The notes: a model not told the origin generated them from the sequence alone. Positions 1 to 5,916 are shown, numbered from the stretch's first letter. The stretch: 9,330 bases of DNA from an uncultured Clostridia bacterium (GCA_934131055.1 CAKOZB010000056.1:1-9330), one strand, 5' to 3'. Made by a program: numbers and translations.

Positions 1-90
1 TTCGTACATACATCTACCACGTATATATTTGTTGCATTAATCGTATTTATTTCTACATACGTTATAGATATAAATACTTCACTAAAATAA
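1..90 (+). CDS. possible C-terminal fragment of an upstream membrane protein (partial)
   Basis: Frame 1 is open from the first base to a TAA at 88-90, giving 29 residues. They include a hydrophobic stretch (YIFVALIVFISTYVIDI) that would suit a last membrane segment. There is no start in the window, so if real the gene begins to the left. Frame 3 is also open here and for longer, which shows that open frames come cheaply in this AT-rich stretch. The family is not recognisable. The call rests only on the open frame and its protein-like composition. Confidence 0.25.
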   Translation, partial: FVHTSTTYIFVALIVFISTYVIDINTSLK

Positions 91-243
91 TATCATTATT
101 TTCACACGTGTGCAATAGTTTTTTCTTATTTTTTCAAATTTGTCGTTTTTTGTCGAATACCATTATTTTTTTATTTTCTTTCTTGGTCTATTTTTTCCTT
201 TTTATAATATATTTATTACTAGATTTTATTTAGGGGTGTTGTT

Positions 244-1330
244 TTGGTTAGCGTAAGTACTTCTTCTAAAAATGTTAAAACACGTTTTGCTGTTTTTTCT
301 ATAAAAAAATATATTCTGCCTGCTACATTTGTTTTGTTTGTTATTGGACTTGTTACTTTTTCTAGTAGCAATCTTACTGCTGCAAAATCCGGTTTAAAAC
401 TGTGGGCTAATAATGTTGTGCCAAGCCTCTTCCCTTTTTTTATTGCGACCAATCTTTTATCCCACACTAATCTAATAGATTATATTAGCAAGAAATGTAA
501 CAAATGTATGCGACCTATTTTCAATGTGCCTGGAGAATCTGCATATGCTTTTGTTTTAGGGCTTATTAGTGGCTACCCTATGGGTGCTAAAATTGTTACA
601 GATTTGCGCACCAACAATAATTGCACTAAAGATGAAGGAGAACGAATGCTTTGTTTTACAAATAATTCTGGTCCACTCTTTATAATTGGAACAGTACGGA
701 ATTTCTATGTTTTCCAATTCTAATATTGGCTTGCTTTTATTCATTACACATACACTCTCAGCTATAACTGTTGGAATTTTATTAGGACAATTAGCACGTT
801 TAAAGCGTAAATTTAAAAATAATATTTTCGAACACTCGTATAATTCATCAACTAACGAATTGTGTACATTTAACAATTTAGGAAGCATACTTTCTAATGC
901 AATACTAGAATCTAGCAAAACAATTATAATGATTGGTGGATTTGTCGTAATCTTTTCTGTAATAATTTCTATTTTAGGAAACAGCAAAATTTTAGAAATA
1001 TTTTCATACTTATTATACATACCATTAAAGCTCTTAAATATAGATTTATCATTTTCAAAACCAATCATCTCTGGAATTATAGAACTAACTAATGGAGTAT
1101 TGCTTGTAAGCTCAGTTACAAGTAAAGCCCTTTCTTCTAATATCATCATTTGTGCATTTTTACTAGGGTTTGGCGGAATATCAGTATTACTGCAGGTTTT
1201 AAGCATAACATCAAAATCAGATTTATCTATAAAAAAATACATTTGCGGAAAACTTTTACAAGGAATTATTGCAGCAATTTACACATATATTTTTATAAAC
1301 CTAATACCAATGTTTTTCTTAAACTTGTAA
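244..1330 (+). pseudogene. ylbJ: sporulation integral membrane protein YlbJ, broken by a one-base frameshift
   Basis: Two overlapping frames together encode one YlbJ-like polytopic membrane protein of about 361 residues. The first half starts at TTG 244, behind an AGGGGTG ribosome binding site at 232-238. It carries a first membrane segment at residues 22-40, then NVVPSLFPFFIATNLL and LGLISGYPMGAKI, both typical of YlbJ and nucleoside-recognition (Gate) proteins. It runs correctly to GTV at 694-696. The family-like continuation GISMFSNSNIGLLLFITH is then found one frame over, from 698, and ends at TAA 1328-1330. Removing one base near C697 restores a single reading frame. No slippery heptamer is present, and the second half has no ribosome binding site of its own, so programmed frameshifting or separate translation looks unlikely. 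In Bacillus, YlbJ is a mother-cell sporulation protein needed for heat-resistant spores. The break could be a true mutation or an assembly error. Confidence 0.8.
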
Positions 1331-1437
1331 TTACTTTATTACTTATTATTACTATTGCTCTACATTATTACTTAGTCACTAAAAAACACCTAATTACAAT
1401 CTTCGTTTGATAAAAATACATCTATTTTAATATTAAC

Positions 1438-1467
1438 TTGAGTATATCTTTTTCTTATTGGTTTATA
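1438..1467 (+). promoter_or_regulatory. weak candidate promoter for the Met/Tyr-rich gene
   Basis: TTGAGT (1438-1443) and TTTATA (1462-1467) are separated by 18 bases and lie about 45 bases before the gene at 1513. A competing TTGATA at 1407 has only poor -10 partners. Because the gene follows a sporulation gene, its promoter may instead use a sporulation sigma factor, which could not be recognised here. Confidence 0.25.
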
Positions 1468-1512
1468 GGTAAAACCTTAAAAAACCTAAATACATTATAA
1501 GGAATTAATTCT

Positions 1513-1761
1513 ATGGATAAGAATGTTGACTATAATTATTACGGAATGCCTCCATTTTCTGGGCCAAACATGTACGACATGAACGCAGACCCAACAATGG
1601 ACTCAAATGCTATGTTTAATCCACTTATGCAATACGAACAAGCCTACATGTATTATCGTTATTTGAGTATGCAAATGGAATACAAAATAAAATGCAAGGA
1701 ATATGAAAAATTAACATCTAAATCTGATTTTTCGCGAGATTCTGGAAGAAAAGTAGAATAA
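1513..1761 (+). CDS. small Met/Tyr-rich protein, function unknown
   Basis: An 82-residue ORF with an AAGGA ribosome binding site at 1499-1503, nine bases before ATG 1513. The N-terminal half is low complexity and rich in Asn, Asp, Pro, Tyr and Met (MPPFSGPNMYDMNADPTMD). About ten methionines and a dozen tyrosines occur in the whole protein. The C-terminal half looks helical and charged (residues about 40-70, MQYEQAYMYYRYLSMQMEYK) and ends in a short basic-acidic tail. There is no signal peptide, membrane segment or cysteine motif, apart from one Cys. The family is not recognised. Tyr/Met-rich small proteins are common among spore coat and spore envelope components, and the gene lies directly after ylbJ. 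A sporulation link is therefore a reasonable but unproven inference. Confidence 0.75.
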   Translation: MDKNVDYNYYGMPPFSGPNMYDMNADPTMDSNAMFNPLMQYEQAYMYYRYLSMQMEYKIKCKEYEKLTSKSDFSRDSGRKVE

Positions 1762-1764
1762 TTA

Positions 1765-1793
1765 TTGATTTAAGCCAAATTATATGATATAAT
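1765..1793 (+). promoter_or_regulatory. sigma-A promoter for the 105-residue protein gene
   Basis: TTGATT (1765-1770), a 17-base spacer and a perfect TATAAT (1788-1793) preceded by TGA, an extended -10. Transcription should begin near 1800. That leaves an untranslated leader of about 64 bases before ATG 1864. The promoter begins only four bases after the stop of the preceding gene, so the two genes are probably transcribed separately. Confidence 0.75.
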
Positions 1794-1822
1794 GTACGTG
1801 GAATAATTTTAATTAACGAATC

Positions 1823-1863
1823 GGAGGTGTGCTTCTTAGCACTATAGTTAAGAGCAAATTATA
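1823..1863 (+). promoter_or_regulatory. structured leader: distant GGAGG, two tandem hairpins, then the start codon
   Basis: GGAGG (1823-1827) is the only strong ribosome binding site, but it lies 36 bases before ATG 1864. Everything from 1829 to 1863 can fold into two abutting hairpins. The first is GTGCT/AGCAC with a TCTT loop (1829-1842). The second is TATAGTT/AATTATA (1843-1863), seven pairs including one G-U and a seven-base loop. If both form, GGAGG is brought next to the AUG, although the effective gap would be only about one base. The second stem is AT-only apart from the G-U pair and is weak. A poor alternative ribosome binding site, AAGAG (1850-1854), lies in its loop. An 11-codon GTG frame at 1829 ends in TAA at 1862-1864, overlapping the ATG, but its start is too close to GGAGG. 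Confidence 0.45.
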
Positions 1864-2181
1864 ATGGAAAAAACTAGAAACTCAGTAATAGATTTATTTA
1901 AAAATTTTGGTCTTGCAATTAGCAAATTAGTAAATGATGGCGAAGTTGATGATGTGGAATTAACTGGCGAACTTGCAAAAGATCCTATGGAAGCTTTAAA
2001 AGAATATGAAGCTTCTGTTAAATCTGTAGAAGAACCGGTACAAGCTAAAACTAAAGCTAGAACTCAAAATCGCGAAAAAGTACAAGCACGCGAAGCATCT
2101 GCTGTAAAGCGTACAACAAGAGCTACTACTAGAAAAGAACCAACATTAAAAATTGTAGACGATGACGAACGCGAAATGTAA
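1864..2181 (+). CDS. small charged protein with basic, disordered C-terminus, function unknown
   Basis: A 105-residue ORF. Residues 1-50 look like an amphipathic helical region (SVIDLFKNFGLAISKLV, then an acidic stretch and a short helix). Residues 60-93 are rich in Lys, Arg, Thr, Ala and Gln and probably disordered, with nucleic-acid-binding character. The end is acidic (DDDEREM). ATG 1864 is the only usable start, because an in-frame TAA lies at 1849 and no start codon intervenes. Its own extended -10 promoter lies upstream. There is no signal peptide, membrane segment or zinc motif. The family is not recognised; an RNA- or DNA-associated accessory protein is a guess from charge only. Confidence 0.75.
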   Translation: MEKTRNSVIDLFKNFGLAISKLVNDGEVDDVELTGELAKDPMEALKEYEASVKSVEEPVQAKTKARTQNREKVQAREASAVKRTTRATTRKEPTLKIVDDDEREM

Positions 2182-2335
2182 TATTCTAAGCATAAAAAAT
2201 TTATATATTTATTGAAATTTAATAAGAGTATTTATAAAAATGCATGCAGACATTTATTAAAAATTGTTTTAAAAATTAAAAATATTGCATTATAATTCAC
2301 AGGCAAAAAATTGTATGCATTTTTTATATTTTTGC

Positions 2336-2364
2336 TTGACAAAATACTCTTTTCCCTTTATAAT
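2336..2364 (+). promoter_or_regulatory. consensus sigma-A promoter of tRNA-Met
   Basis: Perfect TTGACA (2336-2341), a 17-base spacer and perfect TATAAT (2359-2364). Transcription is expected near 2371, leaving a leader of about 13 bases before the mature tRNA 5' end at 2384. A full-consensus promoter is typical of a strongly expressed stable RNA. Confidence 0.92.
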
Positions 2365-2383
2365 AATATCTGTTGTAAGAAAT

Positions 2384-2460
2384 GGCGACGTAGCTCAGTT
2401 GGCTAGAGCAAACGGTTCATACCCGTTAGGTCAGCGGTTCGAATCCACTCGTCGCTACCA
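2384..2460 (+). tRNA. elongator tRNA-Met (anticodon CAT)
   Basis: A complete 77-base cloverleaf with encoded CCA (2458-2460). The acceptor stem is GGCGACG/CGTCGCT, with a G-T pair at 1-72. The D arm is GCTC/GAGC. The anticodon stem is AACGG/CCGTT with loop TTCATAC, giving anticodon CAT at 2418-2420. The T loop is TTCGAAT. The initiator is excluded because there is no C1-A72 mismatch and no run of three G-C pairs closing the anticodon stem. The loop context TCATAC fits elongator Met better than the tRNA-Ile type that reads AUA. One oddity is that the T stem AGCGG/CCACT has a C-A mismatch at 51-63. No terminator lies directly after the gene; the first good one is at 2546-2580. Confidence 0.95.
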
Positions 2461-2477
2461 TGAATTAAATTTAATAT

Positions 2478-2506
2478 TTGACATATAATAAAAAAAGTGC
2501 TATTAT
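2478..2506 (+). promoter_or_regulatory. promoter of the putative antitoxin RNA
   Basis: Perfect TTGACA (2478-2483), a 17-base spacer and TATTAT (2501-2506) preceded by TGC, an extended -10. The predicted start is near 2513. No gene follows on this strand. The transcript meets a strong terminator within about 70 bases, which points to a small RNA. Confidence 0.8.
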
Positions 2507-2524
2507 AATTATAGTAATTGCAAA

Positions 2525-2543
2525 AAATTTTTCACGAAGTAAC
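2525..2543 (+). repeat. direct repeat copy A, antisense pairing segment in the antitoxin RNA
   Basis: The 19-base segment AAATTTTTCAC-G-AAGTAAC recurs at 2644-2662 with a single A for G change. This copy lies in the predicted + strand RNA. It can pair with the toxin mRNA across the last base of its ribosome binding site, the spacer, the GTG start and the next two to three codons. Confidence 0.8.
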
Positions 2544-2545
2544 TA

Positions 2546-2580
2546 AAAAATACTAGGTTCCGCAAAAACCTAGTATTTTT
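2546..2580. terminator. shared bidirectional intrinsic terminator
   Basis: A perfect 14-bp stem (2546-2559 with 2567-2580; core TACTAGGTT/AACCTAGTA) with a seven-base loop CCGCAAA. On the + strand the stem ends in five T's. On the - strand the tail is six T's (ATTTTTTAG). It therefore stops the + strand small RNA and tRNA-Met transcripts, and also the - strand toxin mRNA. The two loops are complementary; the - strand loop reads UUUGCGG. Confidence 0.9.
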
Positions 2581-2585
2581 GTGTG

Positions 2586-2654
2586 CTAATCCTTATTATC
2601 ATTTACAATAATGTAAATAATGACTAAAACTAGCAATTTTATTAAATTTTTCAC
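2586..2654 (-). CDS. 22-residue hydrophobic peptide, putative Fst-like type I toxin
   Basis: A GTG start at 2654-2652 follows AAGGAGG (2668-2662) with an ideal seven-base spacing; the stop is TAG at 2588-2586. The peptide begins MKNLIK, continues with a hydrophobic run (LLVLVIIYIIV, residues 7-17) and ends in a polar, charged tail (NDNKD). A short cationic N-terminus, one membrane helix and a charged tail are the plan of Fst/Ldr-type toxins, although Fst is longer at 33 residues. The gene has its own consensus promoter, a 5' stem-loop and a terminator, so it is a complete transcription unit of about 145 bases. It is too short for standard gene callers. Fst-type peptides act at the membrane; toxicity here is inferred. 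It could instead be a regulatory or leader peptide. Confidence 0.7.
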   Translation of the reverse strand: MKNLIKLLVLVIIYIIVNDNKD

Positions 2655-2662
2655 AAAGTAAC
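2644..2662 (-). repeat. direct repeat copy B, covering the toxin start codon
   Basis: On the - strand this 19-base copy spans the last G of GGAGG, the spacer TTACTTT, the GTG start and codons AAA AAT TT. It lies 119 bases from copy A in the same orientation on the + strand. Because the two RNAs are transcribed in opposite directions, the direct repeat makes them complementary. Confidence 0.8.
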
Positions 2663-2671
2663 CTCCTTCCT

Positions 2672-2689
2672 GCCTCTTAGCAAGTCGGC
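2672..2689 (-). promoter_or_regulatory. 5' stem-loop of the toxin mRNA
   Basis: The predicted first transcribed base is near 2689. The mRNA would begin GCC, then CTT, loop GCT, AAG, and GGC (2674-2672), forming GCC/GGC and CTT/AAG pairs with a small internal loop. A hairpin at the extreme 5' end resembles the stabilising 5' stem-loop of Fst mRNA. It lies just before AGGAAGGAGG and does not itself cover the ribosome binding site. Confidence 0.5.
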
Positions 2690-2695
2690 ATATAT

Positions 2696-2724
2696 ACTAT
2701 AAAATATTTTATAATGTTTGTCAA
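2696..2724 (-). promoter_or_regulatory. sigma-A promoter of the hydrophobic peptide
   Basis: On the - strand, perfect TTGACA (2724-2719), a 17-base spacer and TATAGT (2701-2696). The predicted start is near 2689. It lies just beyond the rpoD terminator, so expression should be independent of rpoD. Confidence 0.82.
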
Positions 2725-2757
2725 TTAATTTTTACATATAAGTTTATTTGATAAAGA

Positions 2758-2806
2758 AAAGTGCCCAGAAAGAACATCTATAAATGATGAACTTTCTGGG
2801 CATTTT
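2758..2806 (-). terminator. intrinsic terminator of the rpoD transcript
   Basis: A perfect 11-bp stem TGCCCAGAAAG/CTTTCTGGGCA (2762-2772 with 2792-2802), extended by a G-T and three A-T pairs. A small inner CATC/GATG hairpin sits in the loop. On the - strand it is followed by CACTTTTCTTT. It lies about 20 bases beyond the rpoD stop and isolates rpoD from the small peptide locus. Confidence 0.88.
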
Positions 2807-2825
2807 AAATTTACTCTCTCTCCAA

Positions 2826-3986
2826 TTAATTCATATAATCTTTTAATTTTTTACTTCTGCTTGGATGACGTAGTTTTCTTAATGCTTTTGCTTCTATTTG
2901 TCTTATTCTTTCTCTTGTTACATTAAATTCTTTTCCTACTTCTTCTAGTGTTCTAGATTTTCCGTCTTCTAATCCGAATCTTAGTTTTAATACTTTTGCT
3001 TCTCTTGGAGTTAGTGTTTTCATTACTTCTTCTAATTGTTCTCTTAATAATGTATATGAAGCAGCATCTTGTGGTGCTGGGCTATCATCATCTTGTATGA
3101 AGTCTCCTAAGTGGCTATCGTCTTCTTCTCCAATTGGAGTTTCTAGAGATACTGGATCTTGTGCTATTTTTTGTATTTCTGTTACTTTTTCAACTGGTAT
3201 TTCCATCTCAGCTGCTATTTCTTCTGGGGTTGGTTCTCTACCTAATTGTTGTAATAAATGTCTTGATGTACGTATTAATTTGTTTATTGTTTCTACCATG
3301 TGTACTGGTATTCTTATTGTTCTTGCTTGGTCTGCTATTGCTCTTGTTATAGCTTGTCTAATCCACCATGTTGCATATGTGCTGAATTTGTATCCTTTTG
3401 TATAATCGAATTTTTCTACAGCTTTTATTAATCCCATGTTTCCTTCTTGGATTAAATCTAAGAATAACATTCCTCTTCCAACATATTTTTTTGCTATACT
3501 TACAACTAATCTTAGGTTAGATTCTGCAAGTTTTTGTTTTGCAGCTTCGTCTCCTGCTAATACTTTTTTTGCAAGTTCAAGTTCTTCATCATATGATAAA
3601 AGTGGAATTCTTCCTATTTCTCTTAAATACATTCTAACTGGGTCATCTATATTGATACCTTCCATACTTGCTAGGTCTATGTCTTCTACTTTTATATCTT
3701 CTACAGCTTCTAGTTCATCTATGTCTGGCTCTTCTAAGTCTAAATCGTCTTCTTTTAAAACACTTACACCCATATCTTCAAATGCATCAAATACTTTATC
3801 TATTTGCTCAGTATTTGCATCATCTAATTCACTTGCAAGTTCGCCATATGTTATTTTCCCTTTTTCTTTTGCCTTTTTTATTATATTATTTAATTTTTCT
3901 TCTGGTGTAACATCTTTTTTATCTTTATGCTCAACTGTCTTTTCTACTTTGCTTTGTACTTTTTCGTTTTCATTTTCTTTCTTCAT
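2826..3986 (-). CDS. rpoD: RNA polymerase primary sigma factor (sigma-70/SigA)
   Basis: The 386-residue housekeeping sigma factor directs RNA polymerase to -35/-10 promoters. A region 1.1-like N-terminus (about 25-85) has the usual acidic linker. Region 1.2 starts at [12 protein letters not shown] (114-125). Region 2 spans about 154-226, with [31 protein letters not shown] and the -10 melting segment [20 protein letters not shown]. Region 3 covers about 226-300. Region 4 (about 320-386) has [14 protein letters not shown] and the -35 helix-turn-helix [24 protein letters not shown]. The start ATG 3986 has GGGAGG at 4002-3997, which overlaps the dnaG stop codon, so translation is probably coupled to dnaG 15 bases upstream. 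The protein should read the TTGACA/TATAAT promoters seen in this window. Confidence 0.98.
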   Translation of the reverse strand: MKKENENEKVQSKVEKTVEHKDKKDVTPEEKLNNIIKKAKEKGKITYGELASELDDANTEQIDKVFDAFEDMGVSVLKEDDLDLEEPDIDELEAVEDIKVEDIDLASMEGINIDDPVRMYLREIGRIPLLSYDEELELAKKVLAGDEAAKQKLAESNLRLVVSIAKKYVGRGMLFLDLIQEGNMGLIKAVEKFDYTKGYKFSTYATWWIRQAITRAIADQARTIRIPVHMVETINKLIRTSRHLLQQLGREPTPEEIAAEMEIPVEKVTEIQKIAQDPVSLETPIGEEDDSHLGDFIQDDDSPAPQDAASYTLLREQLEEVMKTLTPREAKVLKLRFGLEDGKSRTLEEVGKEFNVTRERIRQIEAKALRKLRHPSRSKKLKDYMN

Positions 3987-4001
3987 TACAATATAACCTC
4001 C

Positions 4002-5795
4002 CTATTTTATTTTGGCTAATTGGATAATTACCTCGTTGAGTTGAGCTTCCAGATTAGCTACTTCTTCTTTTGTTAAATTGCTGTTGTCTATTTTACCTAA
4101 TATTTCATTTCTTCTTTGTAATAATAACTCTTTTCTATATGTTACAAGTACATCTTCTATGCATTTATCTACATCTGTTATTTCAAAATCTGACGACATT
4201 ATTCCAGACAAATAGTTAACTGTAATCTCATCATCGAATAAATCTAATATATTTTCTATATTAATATTACCTTTTTCGTGTTCTTCATACAGTTTATTTA
4301 TTATTGCCTTATTTCTTTCTATTTTGATTACATTATTATCAATGAGTTTTTTCAGTCTTTCGAAACTTTTGTCTGGGTAGTTTATTAATAGATATATAAC
4401 TAAGCTTTCTAATCTTTTTGTTTTTACGTCTACAGGTTGTTCATCTTGTTGAATTGATACATTCTTTACAGGAACTACCTTTTTTTCAAGTTTTTGTTCT
4501 GTTCTTGAATTTGCATATAATAGCTTATTTATCTCTGCATAAATTGCGTCTTTTGATACTTTATATTCAAGAGAAATTTTGTCTACATATACTTCTCTCT
4601 CCATGCTATTTTCGACTTTTGCAACAATTTTTGCAACTTCGTTTAAGAATTTAATTTTATCATTTACATTGTCTAAATCTAGGCTTTTCTTTAGCATTTT
4701 TACTTTAAATTCAACTAAAGAAATTGCCTTATCTACATACATTTGGAATCTTTCTGGTCCGTATTTTACAACAAATTCATCTGGATCTTTTGCACCTTCT
4801 ATCTGGAGTATTCGTATGTCGCATCCTAAATTTTGAAGTATTTCCAAACCTCTTAAAGTAGCAGCTTGTCCAGCTCCATCAGCATCATAACCAATTATTA
4901 CTTTTTCACAACTTCTTCTTAATAATCTACCTTGAGCTTCTGTTAATGCTGTTCCTAAAGACGCCACTGCATTATGTATTCCTCTTTGATGAAGTGATAC
5001 TGCATCCATGTACCCTTCTACCATTATTATTGTCTTTGAATTGTACTTTCTTGCAATATTAAACGCAAAAAGATGCCTTCCTTTACTGTAAACAATATCT
5101 TCTGGAGAATTTATGTACTTAGGCTTACTATCGTCTAATACCCTTCCTCCAAAAGCAATTACTCTTTCATGGGTATCAAATATAGGAAACATCAACCTGT
5201 TTCTAAACCTATCTATAAATTTTCCGTCTGGATTCTTATTAACTAAACATGAAGCAAGAATTTCTTCCTCTGTAAAACCTTTAGATTTTAACTCTGTATA
5301 TAATTCATTAAATCTTCCAGAATATCCTATTTTAAAGGCTTTCAACGTTTTATTATCTAAGTGTCTTTTCTTTACATATTCTTGTCCAGGCTTTGCAGTT
5401 GGTTTGTATAAATTTTCATGGTAAAATTCGGCAGCACATTTATTTACTTCATATACTCTCGATTTCAACTTTGCAAGTTTATCATCTTCGAAATTGCCAG
5501 ATACCGGTAGTTCAACCCCGGCACGATTTGCAAGCATTTCAACAGATTCTTTAAAATTCAAATTTTCTATTTTGCTTATAAAATGAAAAACATTTCCACC
5601 TACTCCGCATCCAAAGCAGTGGAATATTTGCTTATCTGGTGATACGCAGAACGAACCGGATTTTTCTTTATGAAATGGACATAATCCCATGTAATTTCTG
5701 CCTGCTCTTTTTAAAACCACATATTGTGACACTATATCAACTATATCATTTTTACTCTTAATTTCATCTAATAATTCGTCACTATATCTTACCAT
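4002..5795 (-). CDS. dnaG: DNA primase DnaG
   Basis: Makes RNA primers for replication with the DnaB helicase. The CHC2 zinc finger has ligands C39, H42, C60 and C63 (LCPFHKEK ... FHCFGCG), 597-residue numbering. The polymerase core contains RFRNRLMFPI, IAFGGR and KYINSPE, and the TOPRIM site has E260 (VEGYMD), DAD 304-306 (YDADG) and DPDEF (337-341). A divergent helicase-interacting domain follows to about 597. ATG 5795 was chosen because GGAGAAAGG lies nine bases upstream and the protein then begins MVRYSDELLDEIK, as in other primases. An ATG 13 codons upstream (5834) would give 610 residues and also has an AAGGA, at about 12 bases, but that extension encodes the better ribosome binding site. 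It is followed by rpoD in the classic macromolecular-synthesis arrangement. Confidence 0.97.
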   Translation of the reverse strand: MVRYSDELLDEIKSKNDIVDIVSQYVVLKRAGRNYMGLCPFHKEKSGSFCVSPDKQIFHCFGCGVGGNVFHFISKIENLNFKESVEMLANRAGVELPVSGNFEDDKLAKLKSRVYEVNKCAAEFYHENLYKPTAKPGQEYVKKRHLDNKTLKAFKIGYSGRFNELYTELKSKGFTEEEILASCLVNKNPDGKFIDRFRNRLMFPIFDTHERVIAFGGRVLDDSKPKYINSPEDIVYSKGRHLFAFNIARKYNSKTIIMVEGYMDAVSLHQRGIHNAVASLGTALTEAQGRLLRRSCEKVIIGYDADGAGQAATLRGLEILQNLGCDIRILQIEGAKDPDEFVVKYGPERFQMYVDKAISLVEFKVKMLKKSLDLDNVNDKIKFLNEVAKIVAKVENSMEREVYVDKISLEYKVSKDAIYAEINKLLYANSRTEQKLEKKVVPVKNVSIQQDEQPVDVKTKRLESLVIYLLINYPDKSFERLKKLIDNNVIKIERNKAIINKLYEEHEKGNINIENILDLFDDEITVNYLSGIMSSDFEITDVDKCIEDVLVTYRKELLLQRRNEILGKIDNSNLTKEEVANLEAQLNEVIIQLAKIK

Positions 5796-5877
5796 TTGCA
5801 ATAACCTTTCTCCATTATATATTATATTCGACATAAAGTTTGGTATTCCTTCTTAAAATTCCACTTTACGTAATCAA

Positions 5878-5904
5878 GTTGGAAAATTATAATTATTTTT
5901 CAAC
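5878..5904. repeat. inverted repeat in the carD-dnaG gap
   Basis: GTTGGAAAAT/ATTTTTCAAC forms about ten pairs (one G-T) around an AT core containing, on the - strand, TATAAT (5891-5886). No -35 with acceptable spacing was found for that TATAAT. It may be an operator, a weak promoter region for dnaG, or a hairpin of the carD-dnaG mRNA. Confidence 0.3.
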
Positions 5905-5916
5905 TTCAAAATAAAG

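Larger units (their letters stand above)
2513..2580 (+). ncRNA. putative antisense RNA (antitoxin) of a par/Fst-like type I toxin-antitoxin locus
   Basis: This is the predicted RNA of about 68 bases between the promoter at 2478-2506 and the end of the terminator stem at 2580. It contains no ORF with a ribosome binding site. Its 5' part carries a 19-base segment (2525-2543) able to pair along its whole length, with one G-U, with the start region of the hydrophobic peptide mRNA from the opposite strand. Its 3' hairpin is fully complementary to the 3' hairpin of that mRNA. Size, orientation and pairing sites match RNA II of the pAD1 par locus, which blocks translation of Fst. Identification is by organisation only, not by sequence similarity. 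RNA reading through from the upstream tRNA-Met promoter would carry the same segment. Confidence 0.65.

Noticed and set aside
103..112. Perfect palindrome CACACGTGTG followed by T-rich DNA, possible terminator or operator.
   Set aside because: It has no loop and only five possible pairs, and the T-rich tract begins about seven bases later. A single short palindrome is not enough.
203..208. TATAAT upstream of ylbJ as a sigma-A promoter.
   Set aside because: The nearest -35-like sequences (TTCTTG, TTGGTC) are poor or wrongly spaced, and a sporulation sigma factor is expected for this gene.
1150..1410. 86-residue + strand frame overlapping the 3' half of ylbJ.
   Set aside because: It is a shadow frame of the ylbJ coding sequence, with no ribosome binding site and atypical composition.
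2301..2336. AAAAAAT/ATTTTTT hairpin upstream of the tRNA promoter as a terminator for the 105-residue protein gene.
   Set aside because: The stem is A-T only and unstable. It may contribute to termination but cannot be called.
2285..2488. 67-residue + strand frame running through the tRNA-Met gene.
   Set aside because: Its central part is the translated tRNA, a well-known false ORF pattern.
3097..3996. Several + strand frames antisense to rpoD, Ser/Phe/Leu-rich.
   Set aside because: They are antisense shadows of the rpoD coding sequence with no ribosome binding sites. The same applies to + strand frames opposite dnaG, carD, rbr and rimO.
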